Positions 1 through 5,391 are shown, numbered from the stretch's first letter. The stretch is 5,391 nt of DNA from Xanthobacteraceae bacterium (GCA_030043285.1 JASHXZ010000594.1:1-5391), one strand, 5' to 3'. Translations and numbers: made by a program. The notes: generated by a model not told the origin, from the letters alone.

Positions 1-290
1 CGGGCGAGGCGCCGAAACTCGTCTATATTTTTTTGACGTGAGTCGCCGCGGTTCCGCAAGTCTGCTTTTATCAACGCCTGATCGACCGCAAAGCCGGCGG
101 CACCCCCAATAAAAAGGCCCACCAAGCTGGCGGCGAATCCGAACGCTATCCAGGCGAGCGCGCCTGCTATCAACCCGGCGATTACCATGATAAAAGGGTT
201 GATATCTCTCTTTTCCAGCTTTCCTTTTTCAAGTTCGTAGTCGAAAAACTCCCGCACCGACTTTCGATTGGGCGCCGAGTTCACGCTCAT
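1..290 (-). CDS. Small membrane protein with glycine-zipper hairpin, partial (3' end cut by window edge)
   Basis: I read this from the reverse complement: 96 codons stay open from the ATG at 290-288 to the window edge, so the C-terminus is missing. The N-terminus (residues 1-30) is charged and polar, with a basic and acidic stretch (LEKGKLEKRD). Two hydrophobic segments follow, about 33-50 and 52-69, separated by only a short turn. The second holds GxxxGxxxG (G58, G62, G66) and the first GxxxG (G39, G43), spacings known to allow tight helix packing and oligomerisation. After them comes a charged tail (from D70, with KADLRNRGD). There is no cleavable signal peptide. The start is well supported: GGGGGA lies 7 bases upstream, and the ATG overlaps the stop of the TIR gene as ATGA, implying translational coupling. 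I do not recognise the family. It could be a membrane effector, an anchor or a regulator for the TIR protein. The reading frame is secure; the function is unknown. Confidence 0.8.
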   Translation of the reverse strand, partial: MSVNSAPNRKSVREFFDYELEKGKLEKRDINPFIMVIAGLIAGALAWIAFGFAASLVGLFIGGAAGFAVDQALIKADLRNRGDSRQKNIDEFRRLA

Positions 291-1303
291 GACATCTTCC
301 CCCGGATAAGAGCTACCACCATTTGTTGGTATTCTCGCAAAACTCCAAGCGAGCTTTGCATGCACCAGTATAGGCGCGCGTATTCACTTGGCTGCTCGGC
401 GAATTCGTTCTCGACATCTCTAAAGAGTTCCATCGTCCGAGCAAGGTGGGCTGGCCCAGCGTTGGCAGCGCCAACCTCAAGAACTGCGTTCAACAAAAGA
501 CACAGCGGATTGGTGCCAAATGAGGTGGCGGTACGAACTGCATCGAGCGCTTCGTGGCAGTCTTTGGATGAAAGGCGGAGCACCAGCCGTCGCTGGGGCA
601 AATGCAATGCGAGGAAATACCAACCGGCAAAAGTATTGGCAGCTCGTGAGTGCGCCCGAAGGATATTAAGACCGGTTTCCCAGTTGTCGCCAATGCAGTG
701 CATCAGGCCGGCATTGAGCCAGATTGGGCTAGACGGTGCGTAATGATTGCGTATTCGTTCTAAGTCGCCAGCAATTGAGATAGCCTCTGTTCGGCCACTG
801 ATCATGGCAAAGCGCGGATCGAACGCGGGCCATATGCCTCTACAGGCTAGCACCTTAGTCTCATACCCCTTAGCGGGAGCGCGAAGCGGATCGAAAAGTT
901 CCGATAACGCCGATCGAAGTTCTCTGCCGGTGTTCCTGCGAGAAAGGTCGATGTATTGCAGGTCGGCTAATGCATCTGGAAGCGCAGTTGTCAGAGGCGC
1001 CACGATAATTGGACGGATTGGTTTTGCCTGTTCGGTAGCAAGTTTTAGCTCCTCAGCTACAGCTTTACTGCCGAGACTGTCATCGCTGACAAGAAGGACC
1101 AACTCATCGCAATGCGATAAACCTAAATAAATCTCCTCCTTCCAATTGTCTCCGATGACAATGCTTTCAATATCGACCCAAACGGAACGCGCGTTATTCG
1201 CGAGGGTTTCTTTAAGCGCCTCGGCAATATTTTTCTGCTTACGCGAATAGGATATAAAAAACGAAGGGCGCAAGGAGGCGCCAATCCGAAGCGAAGGCAT
1301 CAT
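287..1303 (-). CDS. TIR-domain protein with helical C-terminal region
   Basis: The protein has 338 residues. Residues about 14-125 form a TIR domain of the bacterial TIR_2 type. The first strand and box is FFISYSRK (15-22), followed by the WVDIE strand (42-46) and a loop with GDNW (51-54). Next come LVLLVSDDS (68-76) and S79...AEEL, in which E85 aligns with the catalytic glutamate of NAD-cleaving TIR domains (E84 is the alternative); RPIIVAP (97-103) follows. Residues about 180-335 look all-helical and somewhat TPR-like and may be the sensing or oligomerising part. Known bacterial TIR proteins often cleave NAD+ or make cyclic ADP-ribose signals in anti-phage defence, so an NADase role is likely by family but not shown here. 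The start is ATGATG: AGGA lies only 3 bases before the first ATG and 6 before the second (1300-1298), so the second may be the one used. Base composition is clearly lower in GC than the right half of the window, suggesting horizontal transfer. It overlaps the downstream membrane protein gene by 4 bases. Confidence 0.88.
   Translation of the reverse strand: MMPSLRIGASLRPSFFISYSRKQKNIAEALKETLANNARSVWVDIESIVIGDNWKEEIYLGLSHCDELVLLVSDDSLGSKAVAEELKLATEQAKPIRPIIVAPLTTALPDALADLQYIDLSRRNTGRELRSALSELFDPLRAPAKGYETKVLACRGIWPAFDPRFAMISGRTEAISIAGDLERIRNHYAPSSPIWLNAGLMHCIGDNWETGLNILRAHSRAANTFAGWYFLALHLPQRRLVLRLSSKDCHEALDAVRTATSFGTNPLCLLLNAVLEVGAANAGPAHLARTMELFRDVENEFAEQPSEYARLYWCMQSSLGVLREYQQMVVALIRGKMS
296..303 (-). 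promoter_or_regulatory. Ribosome binding site of the small membrane protein
   Basis: The minus strand reads GGGGGAAG, and the core GGGGGA ends 7 bases before the ATG at 290. It lies inside the last codons of the TIR gene. With the ATGA stop/start overlap it fixes the start of the membrane protein and indicates re-initiation plus independent ribosome loading. Confidence 0.65.
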
Positions 1304-1831
1304 TGTTCCTGGTATTCCGACTGCGCAATCCAGGATAGATTACGCGAGCCCATAATGCAACCTGGCCGATCAACAAACTGTGTCTGGTGAGCAGGTCTGC
1401 CCGTTCTACTCGCTGATGCCGCGGCGGTCGACGATCCCGTCAACAACCGGTAGAAGCCTAAGAGCGTGTGAGTTTGAATGCTCGCTCTTTCTTGACTAGC
1501 GTCCGTCGGCGCGAGGTGCTCAGCGCGTGGCGCCGAACCAACGGTGAAGACGCATCCGAAATCAGGCTTGCGTGTTTTCGCCATATCCTTCATAGGCCCG
1601 CGCCCGGCGCGCAGTTTAGGATGGCGGCCCACGTTGCCCTGATATGGACCGGATTTTTCTTCACCGGTGCTTCGCGGGCACACCTGCCGGAAAAATTTGG
1701 GAAAACTTTACCGTATCGGTGCGGCGGTGCTGAGCGGCGGGGCGGTTTCGGGTATCCTCCTTGGCACCGCACAGCCACGGGTTGGGGCCGCGGCTGGCGG
1801 GGGCGGCATCGTGGTGCTGGGGGAATTGCTC
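1304..1831. other. Gene-poor stretch between the TIR gene and the L,D-transpeptidase gene
   Basis: I find no convincing gene here. Open frames exist on both strands (minus 1300-1683, plus from 1468 and from 1667), but their translations show no recognisable domain and odd composition. GC is mixed: the 60-base line at 1441 is 50%, the line at 1501 is 68%, and from about 1720 it is core-like. It contains a 7-bp stem AAGAGCG/CGCTCTT (1460-1466 with 1483-1489, 16-base loop). It also has a compact inverted repeat CGCGCC-C-GGCGCG around 1600-1612 and an AT-rich patch near 1691-1713 that could lie near the promoter of the downstream gene. The promoter of the TIR operon should be at its left end. The change in composition makes it the likely edge of the accessory segment. 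I see no tRNA, integrase or direct repeat that would define an attachment site. Confidence 0.5.
1332..1360 (-). promoter_or_regulatory. Candidate promoter of the TIR operon
   Basis: On the minus strand TTGCAT (1360-1355) and TATCCT (1337-1332) are 17 bases apart, which would put the transcription start about 20 bases before the TIR start codon. TATCCT matches 4 of 6 bases of the -10 consensus and TTGCAT only 3 of 6 of the -35, so the match is weak. Position and spacing are its main support. Confidence 0.25.
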
Positions 1832-2356
1832 ATGCGCAAGACGTTTTTCTATGCGGCCGCGCTTGCGGCCGTGGCCGGCTCGTTTTTGGCGATCGCGCCG
1901 CAGCCGGCTTCCGCTCATGGCAACGTGGTGACGGTGCGGGACGACTATCCGGCCGGCACGATCGTGGTGAAGGAGAGCCAGCGGCGGCTCTTTCTGATGC
2001 TCGGCTCGGGCCGGGCGATCAGCTATCCGGTCGGCGTCGGCCGGGGCGGCATGCAATGGTCCGGCACGGTCCAGATCGATGGCAAATACATCAAGCCGGC
2101 TTGGTCGCCGCCGGCCGACATCAAGCGCGCCGAGCCCAGACTGCCGGATGTCATCCCCGGCGGCTCGCCGCATAACCCGATGGGCGTGGCGGCGATGACG
2201 CTCTCGGGCGGCGGCCAATACGCCATCCACGGCACCAATCAGCCGGGCCTGATCGGCGGCTTCGTCTCGCACGGCTGCATCCGCATGCTCAACGCCGACG
2301 TCACCGATCTCTACGGCCGGGTCAGTGTCGGCACGACCGTGGTCGTTACCCGGTAG
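1832..2356 (+). CDS. Secreted L,D-transpeptidase (YkuD family)
   Basis: This encodes a 174-residue periplasmic enzyme of the YkuD type. The family forms 3-3 cross-links between meso-diaminopimelate residues of peptidoglycan or attaches proteins to it. The N-terminus is a typical Sec signal peptide (MRKT, hydrophobic core, then PQPASA), with probable cleavage after A28. The catalytic domain fills the rest. It carries IHGTN (H133) and FVSHGCIRM, with S146, H147, the nucleophile C149 and R151 as in the YkuD signature. There is no LysM or other wall-binding domain, so it is a minimal single-domain member. The start at 1832 is chosen because the signal peptide begins there and GGGGGA ends 7 bases before the ATG. 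The frame stays open upstream to 1667, but the extra 55 residues would bury the signal peptide. It is convergent with the DUF1674 gene, across a palindromic repeat. Alphaproteobacteria carry many paralogues, so I give no gene symbol. Confidence 0.92.
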   Translation: MRKTFFYAAALAAVAGSFLAIAPQPASAHGNVVTVRDDYPAGTIVVKESQRRLFLMLGSGRAISYPVGVGRGGMQWSGTVQIDGKYIKPAWSPPADIKRAEPRLPDVIPGGSPHNPMGVAAMTLSGGGQYAIHGTNQPGLIGGFVSHGCIRMLNADVTDLYGRVSVGTTVVVTR

Positions 2357-2360
2357 CTTG

Positions 2361-2429
2361 TCATTCCGGCTCGCCGCCAAGCGGCGGGTCCGGAATCCAT
2401 AATCCCAGCGCCGGGATTATGGATTCCGG
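2361..2429. repeat. Palindromic REP-like element with two overlapping hairpins
   Basis: The right hairpin is perfect: CCGGAATCCATAATCCC (2390-2406) pairs over 17 bp with its reverse complement at 2413-2429 around a 6-base loop. The left one is imperfect: ATTCCGG (2363-2369) pairs with CCGGAAT (2390-2396), and CGCCGC (2372-2377) pairs with GCGGCG (2381-2386) above a small internal loop. The shared bases 2390-2396 mean that only one stem can form at a time. It lies between the convergent stops of the L,D-transpeptidase (2356) and DUF1674 (2480) genes, where it could end or protect both transcripts. No T-run follows on either side, so it is not a classic intrinsic terminator. The GTCATTCCGG...CCGGAATCC layout resembles dispersed intergenic palindromes I associate with Bradyrhizobium-like genomes. 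Copy number cannot be seen here. Confidence 0.75.
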
Positions 2430-2479
2430 CCCTCGGCAAATCCTCGCTCTGGTCCGTCGCCCGCACTGCGAGCTGCCAA

Positions 2480-2716
2480 TCAAAAATCCGAAGCGATGCC
2501 GTTGATTTCCCAGTCGCCGTAGCGGGTTGGGTCGGGACCGGCGGGGCCGTTAACTTCCGTCGGCGACTTCGCGGCGTCGCGCTCACGCTCGGCGCGGCGG
2601 GCGGCGGCTTCGGCCAACGCGCGCTCGGCGGCAGGCGGCAGCGGACGATGTTGCGGCGTTGGGGCTTGCGCCGCTGCGGCGGCAGCCGGTTCAGGCACCT
2701 TGCGGTCGGTTGGCAT
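2480..2716 (-). CDS. DUF1674 / SDHAF4-like protein (putative succinate dehydrogenase assembly factor)
   Basis: This is a small protein of 78 residues. The N-terminal half (about 5-50) is low complexity, rich in alanine and proline and then in charged residues (RRAERERDAAK), and probably disordered or helical. The C-terminal 20 or so residues carry the family signature GPDPTRYGDWEINGIASDF at the extreme end, which is what identifies it. The eukaryotic relative SDHAF4 (Sdh8) binds the flavinylated SdhA subunit and helps assemble complex II. A similar cytoplasmic role is inferred for the bacterial family and not proven by this sequence. The ATG at 2716 is the first possible start, because an in-frame TGA lies 11 codons upstream. 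No Shine-Dalgarno sequence is visible before it. It is divergent from rsmB, an arrangement familiar in Hyphomicrobiales. A longer frame of rsmB runs antisense over its 5' end but is not thought to be used. Confidence 0.85.
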   Translation of the reverse strand: MPTDRKVPEPAAAAAAQAPTPQHRPLPPAAERALAEAAARRAERERDAAKSPTEVNGPAGPDPTRYGDWEINGIASDF

Positions 2717-2778
2717 GGGCTTTGACTTGGCGTAGCCGTGCCGGCTTCACAAGGCAGGCGGTGCAAGGATTTTGGCTC
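2717..2778. promoter_or_regulatory. Divergent intergenic region between DUF1674 and rsmB
   Basis: These 62 bases separate the two divergent start codons. For rsmB there is a good ribosome binding site AAGGA (2765-2769), 9 bases before the ATG at 2779. A -35-like TTGACT stands at 2722-2727 on the plus strand, but the hexamer 17 bases downstream (CTTCAC) is a poor -10, so the promoter is tentative. Nothing resembling a ribosome binding site is seen for the minus-strand gene. Confidence 0.35.
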
Positions 2779-4134
2779 ATGAAGACTGCGCGAACAGCGC
2801 GACGGCATGCCGACGGTGCCCCTGACGTCCCGGGCCTCGCCGTCCGCCGCCTTGCCGCCACCGTGATCGAGGGCGTGCTGCGCCGCCGCCGGCCGCTCGA
2901 CGAAATGCTCGACGATGCGCGCACGCAGGCGGCGCTCGACGAACGCGACCGGGCGCTGGCGCGCGCGCTGATCGGCGTGGTGCTGCGTCGGCTCGGCTCG
3001 CTGCGGCATATCGTGGCGTCGTTCGTCGAACGCGGCCTGCCGGCGCAGGCGCCGCTGGTCGAAACGGCGCTGCTCGTCGGCGCCGCGCAAATCCTTTTGC
3101 TCGACGTGCCGGACCACGCGGCCGTCGATCTGTCCGTACGGCTGGTGCAGGCCGATCGCCACGCCGCGCGCTTTTCCGGGCTGGTCAACGCCCTGCTGCG
3201 GCGCGTGGCGCGCGAGGGCGCGGCGCGGCTCGCCGCGCTCGATGCGGTCGCGCTCGACACGCCCGACTGGCTGTTGGCGCGGTGGACCAAAAACTACGGC
3301 GAAGACACCGCGCGCGCCATCGCTGGCGCCAACGGGCGTGAGCCGGCGCTCGACCTCACGGTGAAGAACGATCCGCGCCATTGGGCCGGGCGGCTCGACG
3401 GCCGCGTGCTGCCGACCGGCACGGTGCGCACCATCGCGCACGGCCTGGTGACCGCGCTGCCGGGCTTTGCCGAAGGGCAATGGTGGGTGCAGGATGCCGG
3501 CGCCGCGCTGCCGGCGCGCTTGTTCGGCAAGGACATCGCCGGCCTGCGGGTCGCCGACCTGTGTGCCGCGCCCGGCGGCAAGACCGCGCAGCTGGCGGCA
3601 GCCGGCGCCAATGTCACCGCCGTCGACCGCGCGCCGGCGCGGCTCGAGCGGCTGCGCCAAAATCTCATTCGGCTGAGGCTGTCCGCCGAACTCGTCTGCG
3701 CCGACGCGACAGCCTGGACGCCCGACCGCGCCGATTTCGACGCCGTGCTGGTGGACGCGCCGTGCACGGCGACCGGGACCATCCGCCGCCACCCGGACGT
3801 GCCATGGCTCAAGCGCGAGAGCGACATTGTGGGGCTTGCTGGCCCGCAAGCGCGCCTGATCGAGCGCGCGCTGGCGCTGACCCGGCCAGGCGGAACGCTG
3901 ATCTACTGCACCTGCTCGCTCGAGCCGGAGGAAAACGAGGACATCGTCGCCGCGCTGCTGTCTCGCGCACCCGGCGTGAACCGGCTGCCCATTGCCGCCG
4001 ACGAAGTGTTCGGCTGCCTCGAGTTCATCAATAAAGCCGGTGATCTGCGCACCTTGCCATGCCACCTTCCGGATGCCGATTCGCGATTTGCCGGCGTCGA
4101 CGGCTTTTATGCCGCGCGGCTTCAAAAAAGTTAA
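2779..4134 (+). CDS. rsmB: 16S rRNA m5C967 methyltransferase RsmB (RsmB/NOP family)
   Basis: This cytoplasmic enzyme has 451 residues and uses S-adenosylmethionine to methylate carbon 5 of a cytosine of 16S rRNA (C967 in E. coli). Residues about 20-150 form the NusB-like RNA-binding domain, a helical region with LVNALLRRV near 135-143. The methyltransferase domain follows from about 235. It has the SAM-binding motif DLCAAPGGKT (260-269) and D283 after AV. It also has VDAPC (325-329) with the release cysteine C329, and YCTCS (376-380), where C379 is the expected nucleophile. The C-terminus DGFYAARL is also typical. Length is close to E. coli RsmB (429). The start at 2779 is preferred over 2659: AAGGA precedes it, the NusB domain begins soon after, and the 40 extra residues of the longer form have odd composition and lie antisense to the DUF1674 gene. 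It is followed by the heparinase-like gene in the same direction. Confidence 0.94.
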   Translation: MKTARTARRHADGAPDVPGLAVRRLAATVIEGVLRRRRPLDEMLDDARTQAALDERDRALARALIGVVLRRLGSLRHIVASFVERGLPAQAPLVETALLVGAAQILLLDVPDHAAVDLSVRLVQADRHAARFSGLVNALLRRVAREGAARLAALDAVALDTPDWLLARWTKNYGEDTARAIAGANGREPALDLTVKNDPRHWAGRLDGRVLPTGTVRTIAHGLVTALPGFAEGQWWVQDAGAALPARLFGKDIAGLRVADLCAAPGGKTAQLAAAGANVTAVDRAPARLERLRQNLIRLRLSAELVCADATAWTPDRADFDAVLVDAPCTATGTIRRHPDVPWLKRESDIVGLAGPQARLIERALALTRPGGTLIYCTCSLEPEENEDIVAALLSRAPGVNRLPIAADEVFGCLEFINKAGDLRTLPCHLPDADSRFAGVDGFYAARLQKS

Positions 4135-4238
4135 CGTAATCAATACATTAATAGTCTATTTGGCCGTAATTGCCGCGTTTCCCATGATACGCGGCCGGCG
4201 GGCGCCCGCTCGGACGGGCAGAAAGGGCGAGCGCCGCA
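4135..4238. promoter_or_regulatory. rsmB to heparinase-like intergenic region: AT-rich patch and GC palindromes
   Basis: These 104 bases begin with a patch (about 4131-4170) that is strikingly AT-rich for this half of the window and may hold a promoter, although I cannot place a convincing -35/-10 pair. Next is a small stem CCGCGT/ACGCGG (4173-4178 with 4189-4194, 10-base loop). Directly behind it is a perfect 12-bp palindrome GCGGGCGCCCGC (4198-4209). No T-run follows, so they are weak terminator candidates; operator or attenuator roles are possible. AAAGGG (4222-4227) is the likely ribosome binding site of the next gene, at a rather long 11-base spacing. Confidence 0.35.
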
Positions 4239-5391
4239 ATGGCGCGCGGTGCATTCGGCGATAACTTGCGGCTGGCCTGGCTCCTGCTGCGCGGCGGGTC
4301 GCGGCGGCTTGCCGGGCGCGTCAGCGGCCACCCGCTGATCCGCTGGCCGCTGCCCGCTCTGCGCGCCGACCAGCTGTTGATCGCGCCGCAGGAGCTGCGC
4401 ACCGCCGACGCCACGCTCGCCGGCGAAATCTATTCCGGACGCTTCGCCTTCGCCGGCAAAGTCGTGATCTGCGACGGACGCTCGATTTTCGACATGGAGC
4501 CGCCGTCGGAGGAATGGGCGGAGACGCTGTTGGGCTTCGGCTGGCTGCGCCACCTGCGCGCCGCCGAATCGGCGATCACCCGCGCCAACGGCCGCGCCCT
4601 GGTCGACGAGTGGATCAGCCTGCAAGGCTCCTGGCATCCGCTCGGCTGGCGGCCGGACGTGCTGTCGCGGCGCATCCTCTCCTGGCTCAGCCAGGCGACG
4701 CTGCTGTTGCAGGACGCCGACGTGCGGTTCTATCGGCGTTTTCTGCGCAGCCTCACCCGCCAGGTGCGCTATCTGCGCCATACCGCCACCGACGCGCACC
4801 GCGGCGCGGCGCATCTGCAAGCCGAGATCGCGCTCACCGACGCGGCACTGTGCATCGCCGGCCAGGCACGCCGCATCGAGGCTGCGACCGAGCGGCTCGC
4901 CCACGAGCTGCAACGCCAAATCCTCCCCGACGGCGGTCACATCAGCCGCGATCCCGGCGCCGTCATCGAAATTTTGCTCGAGCTGTTGCCGCTGCGCCAA
5001 CTCTACGCGGCGCGCAACTTGGCGCCGCCATCGGCGCTGCTCAACGCCATCGACCGCGCCATGCCGATGCTGCGGTTCTTTCGCCACACCGACGGCAGCT
5101 TTGCGCGCTTCAACGGCATGGGCGCGACGCCCATCGACCTCCTGTTCACGCTGTTGGCCTATGACGAAGCCGGCGGCGCGCCGCTGTCGAATGCACCGCA
5201 TTCCGGCTATCAGCGCCTGGAGGCCGGCGGCAGCGTGCTGATCGTCGATGTCGGGCGCGCACCGCCGATCCCGATGAGTCTCGAAGCGCATGCCGGCTGC
5301 CTCGCCTTCGAGTTTTCCACGGCGAAGCATAACCTCCTGATCGTCAATTGCGGCGTACCGCCGACCGCGCGCGAGGATTGGCGGCAATTGG
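4239..5391 (+). CDS. Heparinase II/III family protein, partial (C-terminus beyond window)
   Basis: The frame is open from the ATG at 4239 through the window end: 384 codons plus one base. An in-frame TGA at 4185-4187, with no other start between, makes this ATG the only choice. Residues about 90-305 form the helical toroid-like part, with GWLRHLRA (101-108), W133HPLGW and ILPDGGHISRDP (228-239), a stretch typical of this family. From about 320 the beta-rich heparinase II/III-like domain starts; HAGCLAFEFS (351-360) and LLIVNCG (366-372) match its usual pattern. Members in alphaproteobacteria are usually about 550-600 residues, so roughly a third is missing. Named relatives are polysaccharide lyases that cleave uronate-containing chains by beta-elimination. 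The conserved members next to rsmB have no proven substrate known to me, and no signal peptide is visible here, so enzymatic activity is only inferred. It may be co-transcribed with rsmB. Confidence 0.88.
   Translation, partial: MARGAFGDNLRLAWLLLRGGSRRLAGRVSGHPLIRWPLPALRADQLLIAPQELRTADATLAGEIYSGRFAFAGKVVICDGRSIFDMEPPSEEWAETLLGFGWLRHLRAAESAITRANGRALVDEWISLQGSWHPLGWRPDVLSRRILSWLSQATLLLQDADVRFYRRFLRSLTRQVRYLRHTATDAHRGAAHLQAEIALTDAALCIAGQARRIEAATERLAHELQRQILPDGGHISRDPGAVIEILLELLPLRQLYAARNLAPPSALLNAIDRAMPMLRFFRHTDGSFARFNGMGATPIDLLFTLLAYDEAGGAPLSNAPHSGYQRLEAGGSVLIVDVGRAPPIPMSLEAHAGCLAFEFSTAKHNLLIVNCGVPPTAREDWRQL

Noticed and set aside
360..1130. Plus-strand frames at 360-743 and 747-1130
   Set aside because: They are antisense to the TIR gene, which has clear domain motifs in its own frame; their products resemble nothing.
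1467..1500. T-loop-like GAGTTTGAATGCTC suggesting a tRNA 3' fragment as an attachment site
   Set aside because: The stem does not form five proper pairs, and no acceptor stem or CCA end follows.
1300..1683. 127-codon minus-strand frame upstream of the TIR gene as a real protein gene
   Set aside because: There is no recognisable domain, the composition is odd, and it spans a sharp base-composition change. The ATGA overlap alone is not enough, so only the short leader possibility is kept as a finding.
1667..1831. 55-residue N-terminal extension of the L,D-transpeptidase
   Set aside because: It would place a complete Sec signal peptide in the interior; the ATG at 1832 has GGGGGA at ideal spacing.
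1468..2175. 235-codon plus-strand frame overlapping the L,D-transpeptidase gene
   Set aside because: Its right part is the out-of-frame reading of the transpeptidase gene (Arg/Gly-rich), and its left part has no recognisable similarity.
2659..2778. 40-residue N-terminal extension of RsmB
   Set aside because: It overlaps the DUF1674 gene antisense, has no family-like sequence, and the ATG at 2779 has a good ribosome binding site right before the NusB-like domain.
2311..4143. 610-codon minus-strand open frame across rsmB, the DUF1674 gene and the repeat
   Set aside because: It is antisense to a clearly identified rsmB. Its translation is rich in Arg, Ala, Gln and His without a domain, as expected for the mirror frame of high-GC coding DNA.
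4140..5387. 415-codon minus-strand open frame opposite the heparinase-like gene
   Set aside because: Mirror frame of a GC-rich gene; the plus-strand product has recognisable family motifs and this one has none.

Overview
The window is high-GC DNA from an alphaproteobacterium, most probably of the order Hyphomicrobiales (Bradyrhizobium, Rhodopseudomonas, Pseudolabrys or a relative). I base this on the strong G/C third-position bias of the core genes and on a block I know from that group: a DUF1674/SDHAF4-like gene beside rsmB, followed by a heparinase II/III-like gene. In relatives I remember purH coming next, but it would lie outside this window. The genus is an inference.

There are two halves. 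The left half (1 to about 1480) is accessory and less GC-rich: sampled 60-base lines in the TIR gene are 40 to 55% GC, against 67 to 83% in rsmB. It holds a minus-strand pair: a TIR-domain protein with a helical C-terminal region (287-1303), then a small two-pass membrane protein with a glycine zipper (1-290, cut by the window edge). The two overlap by the 4 bases ATGA, and the second has a strong ribosome binding site. They look like one transcription unit and could be a small immunity module. A gene-poor stretch of about 530 bases (1304-1831) with mixed base composition follows and probably contains the junction with the core chromosome.

The right half is core. It has a secreted L,D-transpeptidase (1832-2356, +), a convergent gap with a palindromic REP-like element containing a perfect 17-bp stem (2390-2429), a DUF1674/SDHAF4-like protein (2480-2716, -), and, divergent from it across 62 bases, rsmB (2779-4134, +). 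After a 104-base gap that starts AT-rich and ends in GC palindromes comes the N-terminal two thirds of a heparinase II/III-like protein (4239 to the window end, +).

The core genes serve separate tasks (cell-wall cross-linking, flavoprotein/complex II assembly, 16S rRNA methylation, an unknown polysaccharide-related step). Their neighbourhood reflects conserved gene order rather than one pathway. The candidate for something new is the TIR plus glycine-zipper membrane protein pair at the left edge.
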